A DNA stretch of 64,000 nucleotides from the NCBI GenBank assembly GCA_023212725.1, contig JALBYF010000020.1, positions 62,001 through 126,000 of the forward strand. The letters are read 5' to 3'. The notes beneath the pieces were generated by a model that worked only from the letters and a program-made list of their open reading frames with translations, searched no databases and was not told the origin of the DNA. Numbering within the stretch: position 1 is the first letter of the stretch; each line of letters begins with the position of its first letter. Source of the DNA: Tranzscheliella williamsii (Eukaryota > Basidiomycota > Ustilaginomycetes > Ustilaginales > Ustilaginaceae). This document shows, piece after piece, positions 1 through 10,166 of the stretch. A program made the translations under genes and the position numbers.

Positions 1-119
1 TCCCCTGCCTAGCACCCGATGGGTTGGTTGGAAGCAATGCGAATAGGATTGCGAAGTGCGTACGTGACAAGGGTGGATGTGTGGGTATGATGCGAGGACG
101 GGCGGAGGGGTGCGGTGGG

Positions 120-2753
120 TCAGATCTGGAACGAGGGGAGCGCGTAGAGGCCAGTGTCGCGGCCGAGGAAGCCGTAGCCGAGCAGGACCTCCATCTTGCG
201 ACTGTGCCAGCCGATGTCGCCGGTGACGTGGCCGTTGGCGTCGGCGAGCGCCTGCAGCGCGCGGCGGCGCGGGTGTGTTGCGGGCAGGTCGCGCACGACC
301 TCGGCGCGCGGCGCCAGCTCGGTGTCCGCCGGCAGCACATTCGCCGCCACCCCCCGGTGCCGCGAGCGCGAGCGCGACCCCGACGCCCCCACCGAGTGCG
401 CACGCCGGATCGACGGGATCATCGGGCCCCGAGACACGAAGCCCCGCTCCAGCAACCCCCCGCCGTCCACGTCCTCGTCTTCGTACCGCACCGCGCGTCC
501 ATGACTGCCGCTCCGGCCGCCAACGTCCCCGCTCGCGCCCGCCTGCTCCGGCGCAGCAACAACGTCGGTCGCAGCAGGCAAGCCGTCCTCGACCAGCGCC
601 GCATCGCTTGCTTCTGGATTCGGGCCCGCGGCGGTATCGACCACCCACCCGCGCCGTCCAGAGCCCCGAATCACCTTCCAACTTCCAAATCCGCCCTTGA
701 CACCCCGGAGCGTCGACTCGTTCAGCCCGACAACGCGCAGATTCGTCGCAGCGCGCGCATTGGCCGGCAATGACGGCAGCGGGTCGCTGCCTGTCGTGAA
801 ACCCATCATGGCCAACTGCACCGAGATCGGAATCCGCGGCATTTTTGCGCATGGCCCTAGAAGGACACCCTGCAGCTGCACGGCGCTGATCGCAGTGGCG
901 TCGAAGGCGCCCATGGACGTCGCCATGGTGGCCGCCGCGACGATGGATGTGCACGAGTCCGACAGTTCCAGCACTTGCACATTTGGCGCACGCTTGCGCA
1001 GTAGCAGGCTGACAGCTTCGAGGCTGATCGCAGGGCAAGCAGAGAGTCCCAAGTCGAGCAGCGAGGGCTGCGGCCCAATGCTCGCCAGCAGTTCGTCGGT
1101 CAGCGCGCAGCCGCCGAGGTCGAGATACTTTAGCTTGCCCGAGCGGAAGCACGGCCCTTGCGTCACAATCATCTTCAGATCGTCCGAGGAGATCGGGGTG
1201 GGGAAGAAAAGCGTGCCGGCCAGCGAAAGTTCGACAAGGCCTTGCGTGCAGGGTGCATCCACCAGCAGCTCGGTCACGGATTCGGACGTGAGGCGTTTGC
1301 AAAACGCCAACGACAAACTCTCGAGCTGGAGCTGATAGGAGCTGCTCAACGCACTAAGCAGCGCCGCGTCTGCTTTGGTCCGCGAAAGATCCAGGTGGGT
1401 GAGCCTTGGAAAAGCTAGCACAAATGGATTCAGCAGATCGTTGCCGAGCGTGACACCAGACAGGCCAAGCCGTTGCAGCGACGGGAACGAAGTGGCGCGC
1501 GCAGGATGACGGCTTGGACCTCCCTCTTCTCGTCGCCGGGTGGAGACGGACCGACTGAGGCTCTTGTCGCGCTGCGAAGTCGTCCTCCTGCCTCGGCCTC
1601 TTTCTTCCTCTTCATCCACCTGCATGCGGTTGTCCTCCTCATCGTCATCTGCCTCGGATTCCTCCATCACCGTGTCTGTCATCCGGCCGCTGAATTTTTT
1701 GAGATGCGTCTCGACAAACTCTTTCATTGCTTCGTCAAATCTGGCCGACACGCATTCGCAGAGATCGAGACTCTGCAGCATCTTGTTCGGCCGACCGCTG
1801 TTTCTTTCGATAGAGACGCCGCGAAGGCGGGTAGGTTTGCTGTATTCGCCGTCACGAAAGAGTAGAGCTTCGAGGACGTCGTTGCTGAGAGCGCTATCCA
1901 TCGTTTCGCTTGCGCCAAAAGCCACTAGACCTTCGGCAGCGGTAACGAGGGCGAGCAGTCTGGCCGGAGTGACAAATCGGCTGTCCATACCCTCGCCGAT
2001 GGTCCTTCTCAAGCCCTGCGTGCGAAAATTGGAGAAGTCCACCAAGCGCACCCAGCGATGTAGGCTTGGAGCATCCTCCTCGCTCTCCTCACGCAGAGTG
2101 ACATGATAGATGGGCGTCTCGGAGGTAGAGCTGGAATCTTCCGTCCAAATCAGGTCGACGTCGCCGTCCTCGTCGGCATTGATGCGGACGAGGTCACGAT
2201 GCGACTTGGAGCTAGTGGACAAAGAAGCTTGTTCGGTGGCAGTAGCTTGGCGGGCGGGAGCAGGGCTGTGCTTTCTGCTTTCGGTCGGAGTCGAGGTTGC
2301 TGTGCCGCCGATGACTAGTTTATGTCCGAGCGCATGGGCAAAGCCAGCGGCGGCAAGCATATTGATAAAAGAGGCAGGGTCCGATGGATCGACATTGACA
2401 GTTCCGGTCTGTGCATACTTTTCGTAGGCACTGGCAAGGTGGGAGGCGCCGAGTGTCCGTAGGAGCAGGTTGAAGCTGTGAGGAAGGGTGATCTGTATGC
2501 GGCGAAAGAGAAGGAGACGCGCTTCATGGTAGAATGCCTTGTTCACGAGGCACAGGCTGTAGAGCGTCTTCCGCGTGGCAGTCTGGGTGGACGAGATCCT
2601 CCTGCCGTCTGGGTAGGCGGAGGGCAAGCCATGCGGGTCGATGTTGCGGAAGGACGACTTGGGAATGGAATCTAGCCAGACAAGGCCGACGATCTCTCTG
2701 ATGATTTCGGTGGGTAGATCATTGATGGTGGCCTTCCGCTGAGGCGCGACCAT
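120..2753 (-). CDS. F-box / leucine-rich-repeat protein
   Basis: Single 877-residue reading frame from an ATG at 2753. The N-terminus carries an F-box-like helix (INDLPTEIIREIVGLV, about residues 10-25). A linker of roughly 40 residues follows, then the second half of the motif (SLCLVNKAFYHEA), so the F-box is split by an insertion. An acidic, arginine-rich disordered stretch lies near residues 365-410, followed by leucine-rich repeats to about residue 620. The last 30 residues form a compact tail (KMEVLLGYGFLGRDTGLY) after a disordered, Arg/Ser-rich segment. F-box/LRR proteins usually act as substrate receptors of SCF ubiquitin ligases; the substrate here is unknown. A second protein of the same layout is encoded at 13780-15756. 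The F-box and LRR calls are from sequence pattern, and the ligase role is inferred from the family. Confidence 0.75.
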   Translation of the reverse strand: MVAPQRKATINDLPTEIIREIVGLVWLDSIPKSSFRNIDPHGLPSAYPDGRRISSTQTATRKTLYSLCLVNKAFYHEARLLLFRRIQITLPHSFNLLLRTLGASHLASAYEKYAQTGTVNVDPSDPASFINMLAAAGFAHALGHKLVIGGTATSTPTESRKHSPAPARQATATEQASLSTSSKSHRDLVRINADEDGDVDLIWTEDSSSTSETPIYHVTLREESEEDAPSLHRWVRLVDFSNFRTQGLRRTIGEGMDSRFVTPARLLALVTAAEGLVAFGASETMDSALSNDVLEALLFRDGEYSKPTRLRGVSIERNSGRPNKMLQSLDLCECVSARFDEAMKEFVETHLKKFSGRMTDTVMEESEADDDEEDNRMQVDEEEERGRGRRTTSQRDKSLSRSVSTRRREEGGPSRHPARATSFPSLQRLGLSGVTLGNDLLNPFVLAFPRLTHLDLSRTKADAALLSALSSSYQLQLESLSLAFCKRLTSESVTELLVDAPCTQGLVELSLAGTLFFPTPISSDDLKMIVTQGPCFRSGKLKYLDLGGCALTDELLASIGPQPSLLDLGLSACPAISLEAVSLLLRKRAPNVQVLELSDSCTSIVAAATMATSMGAFDATAISAVQLQGVLLGPCAKMPRIPISVQLAMMGFTTGSDPLPSLPANARAATNLRVVGLNESTLRGVKGGFGSWKVIRGSGRRGWVVDTAAGPNPEASDAALVEDGLPAATDVVAAPEQAGASGDVGGRSGSHGRAVRYEDEDVDGGGLLERGFVSRGPMIPSIRRAHSVGASGSRSRSRHRGVAANVLPADTELAPRAEVVRDLPATHPRRRALQALADANGHVTGDIGWHSRKMEVLLGYGFLGRDTGLYALPSFQI

Positions 2754-3222
2754 CGCTCGCCGAGACAGGGCGACGAGATGACAGAGATAGGGACAAGTAC
2801 CGAGAGGTATGCTCTGAAGATGACGGTAGGGACAGAAGTCACAGCAGCCAATGTGAGATCAGGCGCGCACTCACTCCCTTCTGGCCAGAGCGCGGTCACA
2901 ATCCCAAAATAGTCACAATCATGAATCGCTTCGCATCACATCAGACTCATGATTCCTTACCACATCCCACCTCGCTATAACCCTACATCCTACACTTCAG
3001 CGCCGACGCGGGGAACCGGTAGTGGAAAAAGCGCAGTACGTCAATGCGCAGTCAAAGCAGTACCGGTTTGGCAAGTCGCGTTCGCAGTCTGATCCGCATG
3101 GCTATCCACGCGGCTAAGAATTGCAGTCCGAGCAAAATGGTTCAGGACGGCGCCTGCACGACGAGTTCCAAGGGAGTGGACGTCAGATGAATGGCTTGGC
3201 AGGCTGGCATAGGAAAATGGGT
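2754..3222. other. Intergenic spacer, promoter side of the F-box gene
   Basis: About 470 bases upstream of the F-box ATG and downstream of the small secreted-protein gene. It is less GC-rich than the flanking exons. I see no gene, tRNA or clear repeat in it. Confidence 0.5.
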
Positions 3223-3822
3223 TCAGAGGAGCAGGCCAAGGAGTTGGTCGAGGAAGTAGGTCACCCCAGCAAGCAATGCAAATGCTGTAACAAGGAGCAC
3301 AGCGATGTTCTGCCTCGCGATCCAGCCAGCAGTGGCGGGAGCTCGATCTCGGGAGCGACCAGAGTTGGACTGGCCAGGTGACGGGCTAGCAGAGCTTGAG
3401 GAAGAAGGTGTCCCTACCGAAGTTACCATAGAAGATTCATCTGACGACATAGTCGGGGTGGAAGTGGAGCTGGATGGGGAGCCATCCGAAAAGATCGTCA
3501 TGATACCAGGAGACGGCAGCGTCTGACCGTTGACGCTGCTGCTTCTCGTGTTTTGTGTAGTCAAGCTCATACAGCCGGACGCCTTCGGAGTGAGTGGGCC
3601 GATGGGAAGGCCGGCCGACTCTGAGTTAAGAATGCCATGGAGCGAACAGAGTGCTGCCGATGCCGCGCTGTCGGTGACGGTAGGCAGATCCAGGTCTTGG
3701 CTACCGAGCGCCTGCGTAGGCAGTGTCTTGGGCGGCGCTGTAACGGTTTGCCCGGCGACGTGTGCTATGAAGAGCTGAAGAGCAAGTAGCCAGAGCCAGC
3801 CCCACTTCCAGGTAGTCGCCAT
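3223..3822 (-). CDS. Small Ser/Thr-rich secreted or GPI-type membrane protein
   Basis: 199 residues when started at the ATG at 3822. I chose this start because the open frame upstream lacks a sensible N-terminus, whereas this ATG begins a classic signal peptide (MATTWKWGWLWLLALQLF, ending near VAG-Q at residue 24). The middle is rich in Ser, Thr and Pro and holds two cysteines (LCSLHG and SGCMSL). The C-terminus is a hydrophobic helix of about 25 residues ending at the stop codon. That gives either a GPI-attachment signal or a single-pass anchor, with the Ser/Thr region likely O-mannosylated at the cell surface. No family was recognised. It is divergently transcribed from the metaxin-like gene at 4321. 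Confidence 0.6.
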   Translation of the reverse strand: MATTWKWGWLWLLALQLFIAHVAGQTVTAPPKTLPTQALGSQDLDLPTVTDSAASAALCSLHGILNSESAGLPIGPLTPKASGCMSLTTQNTRSSSVNGQTLPSPGIMTIFSDGSPSSSTSTPTMSSDESSMVTSVGTPSSSSSASPSPGQSNSGRSRDRAPATAGWIARQNIAVLLVTAFALLAGVTYFLDQLLGLLL

Positions 3823-4320
3823 GGTCCCAAACGTGCGCCGAACGCGTCGATGCTCTTGCCCTTGCGACCTTGAACTCACAGGCTCGATGCCGGGATCGGC
3901 GTTCGGGGTGATGGACTGTAAAGGAGCTAATGCCAAAGCATCGATCGTGATCGAGTCAGGAGGGAGGAAGGGTGCCCGCCACCTGTCGCGACGGGACTAC
4001 TACATCCATGGGCTTGGCAGCGGCGGCGCTCGAATCACATCGAGTTACCGCATTGATTGAGCAACTCGGGCTGGATGGCAAGCGAAACCTCTTGCTGCAT
4101 ACGAACCGCCAAGATCGCGAAGGCCAAGCACCAAGCCGATGAGTGCGACTCTAACAGTATAAACCAGCTGTCGTGGCGTGGATGTGATTTTGCTTTGTGG
4201 AGGGAGCACCTCTGCGCTCCTTGATATCGACGTGGTCTTCTCATTCACGATTCCTCTCTACCGATCGACGCCTTCCAACAGCCAGCTAGCTACTGGCAAA
4301 CGCAACTCGCCAGGATTGGG
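3823..4320. promoter_or_regulatory. Divergent promoter region
   Basis: Roughly 500 bases between two divergent start codons (3822 on the minus strand and 4321 on the plus strand). It should hold both promoters. I see no strong TATA box or repeat, and no reading frame worth calling. Confidence 0.4.
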
Positions 4321-5646
4321 ATGATGTCGGACGCATATCCCGAACTGGAAGCCATTCCTGCGGCTCCTCCGCGGTCGTCTGTCTCGTCTGCGGGCGCTCA
4401 ACGTTCTTCGCTCGTGCCAGTACCCAAATGGGTCGCATCCATCTTCTCTACCTTTCCTCTACATGTCTTCCCACCAGCACAGACTTTCTACCCAAGCGCA
4501 TCGCCCCCGCCGACGAAACCGACGCTGTACGTTGCGCCGCATCTGCATCGCGATGGCACGCTTTCGAGCTCGGCGGGCGAGAACTCGTTGTTGCAAGTGA
4601 CCCCGCTTGACAGCTCCGAGAAAGCCACTGCGAGCAACCGGCGTGGCTGGGCCAGTAGTGACCCAATAGCTCTGCGGTGGCAGATGGAGTTTCTCTTTCG
4701 CGAAGTGGACTTTGACGTTCAATTCATCGACCCGAGCGAAAATTGGGGCCCGGCCAAGTCGATGCCATTCGCTCATCTTCCGCCCAGCGCTCAACCAGGA
4801 AATGCTGAGGTTCGATCCCCAGCATTGAATACAGGAACGCCTGCTCTGCTGCCTGCTACCGAGTTCCTGCACTTCCTGGACAACTACTATCCCACGTATC
4901 GGCCCGAACTGGGCGGAAAGGCAAGCCAGCCCTGGGACGACGCGGCGATCAAGCTGGAAGCAAGGAGCTGGGAGAATATGCTGGAAGGACGACTGATGGC
5001 AGGTATCACCCTCGCTGTACTCCTGTCGCCGCAGTCTTGCCGCTATCTGGAGCGCACGCAGCAGCCGCTTCTCGCTTGGTTGCTCTCGTCGCATCTTCAA
5101 AACACGTTTTTGGATCAGCAGTTGCGACGCATCTCTGCCATGAACCCGTCTGCATCAACGTCAGCAGCGTCATCTGCCACATGGTCACAGCCTACTACAA
5201 GCCTGCCGGGCTGGGAGGTCGGCTTTCTTGGCTGGGTCGGTGCCACAACTTCTGCCGCCTCGTCAGCACTTGCCGCTTCGGACATGGATGCTCGCGGCGG
5301 CGGCGATACACCGGGTGCAGCGCTGGCCAACGCCTCGGTGGATCAAGACAAGGTGGTCGCCGACGCGGTCCAGGCGCTGCAAGCGTTGGCAGCGCGCACG
5401 CGCTCCTCGCTCTCCTCCGCCAACCAGCTTCGGTTCTTGCTGGATGCAGCAAGACCCACCTCTTTGGACGCTCTGGCCTTTGCCGCCATTCACACGCTGC
5501 TCACTCTGGCCGCCACGCCCCAAGCACGCACCGCCACCAATGCACCCTTACAGCAGCTCAAGGAGGCTCTGGACAAGACCCCCTGGCTCATCAACTGGTC
5601 ACGCGCCATGTGGAAGGCCTATCTCAAAGAGTTAGAACATCCTTAG
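4321..5646 (+). CDS. Metaxin / SAM37-like mitochondrial outer-membrane protein
   Basis: Single exon of 441 residues from ATG 4321. After a short disordered lead there is a thioredoxin/GST-N-like segment: PTLYVAPH, then DPIALRWQMEFLFREVDFDVQFI, then a PATEFLHFLDNYYP motif. This is the pattern of the metaxin/Tom37 N-domain. A C-terminal all-helical part follows, interrupted by an Ala/Ser-rich insert near residues 275-330. It ends with SLDALAFAAIHTLL and WSRAMWKAYLKEL, as in metaxin GST-C domains. Metaxins are subunits of the SAM/TOB complex, which inserts beta-barrel proteins in the mitochondrial outer membrane. No C-terminal transmembrane helix is evident. The family call rests on pattern alone and is moderately secure; a generic GST-fold protein is the alternative. 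Confidence 0.55.
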   Translation: MMSDAYPELEAIPAAPPRSSVSSAGAQRSSLVPVPKWVASIFSTFPLHVFPPAQTFYPSASPPPTKPTLYVAPHLHRDGTLSSSAGENSLLQVTPLDSSEKATASNRRGWASSDPIALRWQMEFLFREVDFDVQFIDPSENWGPAKSMPFAHLPPSAQPGNAEVRSPALNTGTPALLPATEFLHFLDNYYPTYRPELGGKASQPWDDAAIKLEARSWENMLEGRLMAGITLAVLLSPQSCRYLERTQQPLLAWLLSSHLQNTFLDQQLRRISAMNPSASTSAASSATWSQPTTSLPGWEVGFLGWVGATTSAASSALAASDMDARGGGDTPGAALANASVDQDKVVADAVQALQALAARTRSSLSSANQLRFLLDAARPTSLDALAFAAIHTLLTLAATPQARTATNAPLQQLKEALDKTPWLINWSRAMWKAYLKELEHP

Positions 5647-5728
5647 CCTGTTGTCGCAGAAGATTGGACCCTCTTTTCTCACTATCTTCGACGCAATTGC
5701 GCCGTAATCTAGAAATGCATTTGGGGCG

Positions 5729-6387
5729 TTATACGTTAGACTTCTTGGGAGGTGTGTAGCCCTCTGCGGTTGCGACGAGCTCCTCGGTCCTGGCCGCCAT
5801 GACAAAGTCGTTCTTGTGAAGCTGATGAGCAGCAGAGGCAGGCGGGGGCGCTGGTCAGTATGTGTTGTAACAGCAGAGCGAGGGAGCTGGCAGTGGGCGA
5901 CGGCGAGACTTACTCCGTTGATGGCGTGGCTCCACCACCAGACGGTGACTCTGCCCCACTCGATCATGACGGCTGGATGGTGACCTTGTTGTTCTGCCAG
6001 GCTGCCAATGGCAGCTGCAAAGTGCTGAGCTGTGACAAAGTCGCGGAATTTGTAGGTGCGGTGCAGTGCGTTCGGATGCACCGCCTTGGACGAGAGCAGC
6101 GTTTTCGGCTGGGGCGACAGCGACCATTTGCCTGGAAGCGACGCAAGCAGCCTCGTCGCCTCTTCCGCCGACATGGCTGGTGCCGACGACGTGCACGGTT
6201 CGCATTGCTGCGCAGCAAGCGGCCGGTCCGACAGGCTGATGCAGCTGCTCGCCATCGTGCGTGCTCTTACAAAGCAGGGGCCGGCCAGTAAAGGCACTGT
6301 CGAGGCCCGGGCGTAGACGCGGTGGCAGTGGCGCTGCGATCGGAGGCACGAGTGCAATGATGCCCTTACTGGTGCAGGGCTCAGCAT
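5729..6387 (-). CDS. Pterin-4a-carbinolamine dehydratase (two exons)
   Basis: Exon 1 is 6387-5914 and exon 2 is 5821-5729. The 92-nt intron 5822-5913 has a GTAAGT donor and an AG acceptor on the minus strand. The splice gives 188 residues and restores the family C-terminus: exon 1 ends in WWWSHAING and exon 2 continues LHKNDFVMAARTEELVA. The diagnostic motif GHHPAVMIEW lies just before. The enzyme dehydrates 4a-hydroxytetrahydrobiopterin; in fungi without aromatic hydroxylases its substrate may be another pterin. The fold is only about 100 residues, so the first 80 or so form an extension rich in Arg, Ser and Ala without acidic residues at its start. That suggests a mitochondrial presequence from ATG 6387; ATG 6255 would give a form without it. 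Confidence 0.85.
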
Positions 6388-6648
6388 GACCTCTTTGCTT
6401 TCACGCCAGCAGATGGAGCCAGAAGGATAGTCACCGACACTCACACCTCACACTCACGCTCACACTCTGACTTGTGACTGACTGACGTGTGGAGGGAAAA
6501 AGCGCGAGCTGGACCCTGAGCTCGACTGCGACTTTGCTTCGACGCCAACGTCGATCCCTTTTCCAGCTTGCATCGCACCACAGCGATTCGCAGTTCGATA
6601 TTGCCATGATGGCATAGATGCCACCTTGGCTGCTGTGGTATTCGGAAC

Positions 6649-9603
6649 ATGGGCGCGGGCGCGGGCTCCGCCGCCGAGCTAGCACTCCTTCTGAGCCGCC
6701 TCAGAGGCGCACGGCTGGCCAAGGACGAGCGACAGGCGCTGCTGGAAGCAGTCAAGCAGCTCCTTTCACCCGCTCTGTCCTCAACCATCTACCAGCAAGA
6801 CGACCACGAGCGATGGGCGGTCGATGCTGTCGTCAGCCTCGTCCAAGAAGGTCCGAATGATTGCCGGCGTACCGCCTTTCAGTGTGTCGCCGCCGTGCTC
6901 AACCCAGCCGACCCGCAGGCAGCAAGTCGCGCCGGGGCTGCTTCGTCTGCAGAGTACGCCCAGGTGCTTGCTCAGGGTATCTGTTCCTTCCTCAGATCAA
7001 TACCGCTCCTGCAGCCAGGGAGGATGGGTCAGGGATATCTCGGCAGCGCGCCATCGACGCCGGCGTCAACACTGCGCGCCGTCGCAGCCGCTCTCAAAGC
7101 TCTACATGCGGCCATAGTGTTCCTCACCCACACTAAGGCCACAAGAGCACCTCTATCTGACAATTCAAGCTCCTCATTTCAGCTTACTTCCCCGCTCGAC
7201 ATGATCATTGTGTGCCTTTCGCTCGGACTTGAAACTTCCCGTCCGTCTCACACCTCAGCAGCGTCAACTCCGCCTCCGCTTCCCACTCTTCTGGCCCAGC
7301 CAAGCGGGTTAATCACAAAGCCTACCAGACAAATCTACAAAGGCGCATTAACCAGGAATCCCGGCTCCGCTCAAGACTGCGTGCAGAGCCTTCCGGCTGA
7401 TGACGCGGAAACTGCCGGTGTGCCGTACCAACACGGTCCCGAAAAGACCAGCGATAAGAGTGAGAGCGAGCAGAGCGATTTCTCCGCGCTCTCCTCGTCT
7501 AGCATCACTAGCACTGTATCCAGTATGCGGACAGGCAGAGATGCGCCAAGGCAGCTGGAAGCTGCTTGCAAGTCTATACGGCAGAATGCTATCTACTGTC
7601 TCATCGAGCTGAACAATCGAGCTCCTCGGTCGCTCTACGCGCATTGGTCTTCGCTGCTGCCTGATCGCGGCCCCGATGATCGGATCGGCACGGGCCGGAC
7701 AGACATGGCCATGGTCTCCGGGCGGCTTAGCCGCTACCAGCCCACGCCCGCCTTTTCTCTCTTCACGCTGGTATACCAGGATACGTCGCTCGCAGTGCGG
7801 ATCGCGGCCGTTCAGGCACTCGAGTCAATACTGTCCAAGGGGGCGCCACAGCTGGCTATAGCCCAGCAAAGGGCAGAAAAGACCCTGACCTTTACGTCGC
7901 TATCAGCACGGTTGGCCAGCTGGATCGTCCATACTCGATCCCATCTCGCGGGCCTGTTAAGAAGAACAGCCTTGACCCCGTCCGCGGACAGCATCCTTGC
8001 CTTGACGCACGCACTTCCCTCAGCCCTGACAGTGGCCTTGCTCCGGCTGACGCGGACGTTCGCCATCAGCACCGCCAGGGCGAAGCTGCTGCAGTCAAAT
8101 GCCGACGTTCTCCGCCCGCTACTGTCGCCTTTGTGTACACACAAAGACCCAGCCATCAGCACCGCGGCAAGTTCAGCCCTACAGGTCATGCTACCTTCTA
8201 TCAAGCCTCCTTCGACACCGACATCCACATTGACTTCGACGGATGACAAGCACAAAAAAGATTCTACTACGGAGCAAGCACAGGCGGTGCAAAAAGCGAG
8301 TGGTCCCGACTTCACAAGCCTCAGCACGAGCCTGGATCCGGTCTTGTCCAAAAGCGCTGTAGATTCCCTGATTACGTGCCTGAGTCAGACAGAAGAGCTG
8401 GACACGACGTACGCCCGTTCCGTTTTGCCTCTGCTGAGCAAGGCAGCTGGTCCCGACGACCGAGCGCGTCTCTGGAGCTCGCTAGTGCTGGCCGCAGCGA
8501 AGGCCTCTGCGGCCGCTTTGGACCAGCCAGCCTGCCTCCAGCTCAAAGACACTCTGGACACCCTTCTACAACAAAGTATTTCGTCGGATGGTTGGTGCAC
8601 GTTGATCGGCTCCTTGCCCAGCTTCTGCGTAGTCTTGTCGCGGGCCTGCGTGCTCTCGCCAGATGTCTTTGACGTCCTCATACATCATTCTCAAGAAGCG
8701 GCGAAGAGCGCAGACGAGACCGTCCGAGCTGCCGCCGTGCGTATCCTCGGCGTGCTTGCACTGCCCCAACAGGAAGGCGCGGGCGAGCACCAGTCCAGCT
8801 CGCAGGCGCAACACCGGGACAAGGCTCAAGCCTACTTGCTCGACAGAGCGGAGATGGTCTACCTTGTCCTCCTTGGAGCGCCGCAGGAGGCGCACCGAGG
8901 CGCACTGTACGACGGATCCAGCCTGGTGCGGCAAAGGGCGATGTGGTCGCTCGCCAACTTCCTGGAAGCCGTCAGCAAGAGCGTGGCGGAGGCTGCGCGC
9001 GGATCAGAAGCCGTGCCCTGGCTCTGGTGCGCCACGCACAGTCTCGCGGCGGCTGGGGACATCGAAGGCGTGGCGATTTCCGCGTATCGCGCGTTTGGGG
9101 TTCTGCTCGGAATGCTTGAGCCGCAGGGTGCAGATCCAGATGGGGGAGGGGAGGCGGAAAAGGAGCGGCTGGCAACGGCGATGGTGGGGGTGTTGTGTCA
9201 GGTGCTAGAGACGGCGTCACGGCCGCCGAAGGCGCGGTGGAATGCGGCGATGGCAGTGGAGCGTGCTGTGGGGGAGGACGGGGTGGTGTCGCTACTGGCG
9301 CGGGGGGGGGAGGGGATGCTGCTGGAGCGGGTTGTGGGGGTGTTGTGCGCGGGGCTGGGGGGGCGGATGTTCAAGATCAAGCTGGGGGTGGGGGGTGCTC
9401 TGTTGGCGCTGGGGGGTGGTGGTGCGGGGAGTGCGCGGCGGCGGGAGTTGCTGGGCGAGGTGCGGCGGAAGCGGGTGCACGACGCGGTTGCCCGCGCGCG
9501 CGCTGTGCTCGAGGGCGAGCTGGACGCGGCGCCCAAGCAGGCGGCGCTGTACGGCAGCGAGCTGTGCATCCTGCTCGCGCGGCTCGAAGCCTGCTGGGCG
9601 TAG
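6649..9603 (+). CDS. HEAT-repeat protein, HEATR6-like (DUF4042)
   Basis: Single exon of 984 residues. Helical-repeat sequence runs throughout. A block at about residues 305-400 (IRQNAIYCLIELNNRAP, LYAHWSSLLPD, FSLFTLVYQDTSLAVRIAA) matches the DUF4042 region that defines HEATR6-type proteins. A Ser-rich, poorly conserved stretch precedes it (about residues 185-300). Members are HEAT-repeat scaffolds of poorly known function. The last 150 codons are extremely G-rich on the coding strand, with a 9-G run at 9302-9310 inside the frame; the frame nevertheless stays open and reads as helical repeats to the stop. The ATG at 6649 is preceded by an in-frame-free leader and starts directly in a predicted helix. 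Confidence 0.7.
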   Translation: MGAGAGSAAELALLLSRLRGARLAKDERQALLEAVKQLLSPALSSTIYQQDDHERWAVDAVVSLVQEGPNDCRRTAFQCVAAVLNPADPQAASRAGAASSAEYAQVLAQGICSFLRSIPLLQPGRMGQGYLGSAPSTPASTLRAVAAALKALHAAIVFLTHTKATRAPLSDNSSSSFQLTSPLDMIIVCLSLGLETSRPSHTSAASTPPPLPTLLAQPSGLITKPTRQIYKGALTRNPGSAQDCVQSLPADDAETAGVPYQHGPEKTSDKSESEQSDFSALSSSSITSTVSSMRTGRDAPRQLEAACKSIRQNAIYCLIELNNRAPRSLYAHWSSLLPDRGPDDRIGTGRTDMAMVSGRLSRYQPTPAFSLFTLVYQDTSLAVRIAAVQALESILSKGAPQLAIAQQRAEKTLTFTSLSARLASWIVHTRSHLAGLLRRTALTPSADSILALTHALPSALTVALLRLTRTFAISTARAKLLQSNADVLRPLLSPLCTHKDPAISTAASSALQVMLPSIKPPSTPTSTLTSTDDKHKKDSTTEQAQAVQKASGPDFTSLSTSLDPVLSKSAVDSLITCLSQTEELDTTYARSVLPLLSKAAGPDDRARLWSSLVLAAAKASAAALDQPACLQLKDTLDTLLQQSISSDGWCTLIGSLPSFCVVLSRACVLSPDVFDVLIHHSQEAAKSADETVRAAAVRILGVLALPQQEGAGEHQSSSQAQHRDKAQAYLLDRAEMVYLVLLGAPQEAHRGALYDGSSLVRQRAMWSLANFLEAVSKSVAEAARGSEAVPWLWCATHSLAAAGDIEGVAISAYRAFGVLLGMLEPQGADPDGGGEAEKERLATAMVGVLCQVLETASRPPKARWNAAMAVERAVGEDGVVSLLARGGEGMLLERVVGVLCAGLGGRMFKIKLGVGGALLALGGGGAGSARRRELLGEVRRKRVHDAVARARAVLEGELDAAPKQAALYGSELCILLARLEACWA

Positions 9604-10080
9604 CGCCATCCCTGTCGCCCGCGCACCGCTACAACCACTCCCGCACCGACTGCACCGAGCTCCACCGCGCCGCTGGTGTGGCGCGCGGCTGCTCCGTGCG
9701 CGGCCCCAACATCGGCTCCGCCTCCTCATCCACACCGCCGAGGCACCACTCCGACGGCATGCAGTGAACCGTCTCGCGCAGCCCCTGCAAGCAGCCGTCA
9801 ACGCAGACGCCGAGCGTCTCCGCCACAACGACGAACACCGCCACAAGCGGCTCGACAAGAAGTGCGCCTAGATGGTCCATCGTATCGTACCAGTGCGGCC
9901 CAGCGCATATGGTGGTGCAAAGGCAGGACCCCCACCCCCACCACCAGCACAAATGACAGGCGAAGACACGCGACTGCGCCATCCCCGCGGCCCTCCGCAC
10001 AAAATCGACACGCGCTCGCCCATCTTTCCCACCACCCCGCCGCACCCCCGCTCTCACCCCTGCACAGCCGAACAACCCCG
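9121..10080. other. Strand-composition switch, G/T-rich to C/A-rich
   Basis: Hand counts per 60-base line on the plus strand: 9301-9360 has G39 C7 T11 A3, while 10021-10080 has G7 C35 A11 T7. The turn falls near 9540. It spans the 3' end of the HEATR6-like gene and the following spacer, so it is not a codon-usage effect. See the findings for the recurrence of this pattern. Confidence 0.8.
9629..9880 (-). CDS. Possible small membrane protein (83 residues)
   Basis: An ATG at 9880 opens an 83-codon frame ending 25 bases from the convergent HEATR6-like stop. It begins with a hydrophobic stretch (LLVEPLVAVFVVVAETLGV), then holds several cysteines and a Pro/Arg-rich tail. Third positions are nearly all G or C. 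However, the region has extreme C-over-G skew on the plus strand, which alone could create such a frame. No family was recognised. I list it as a candidate only. Confidence 0.22.
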   Translation of the reverse strand: MDHLGALLVEPLVAVFVVVAETLGVCVDGCLQGLRETVHCMPSEWCLGGVDEEAEPMLGPRTEQPRATPAARWSSVQSVREWL

Positions 10081-10166
10081 CTCTCGATAGCTTATATTGT
10101 AACCAAGCTGCACAAGCCTCTCACTGCGCTAACACGGAATCAATTAGATTGGAATTGTGATAGTAT

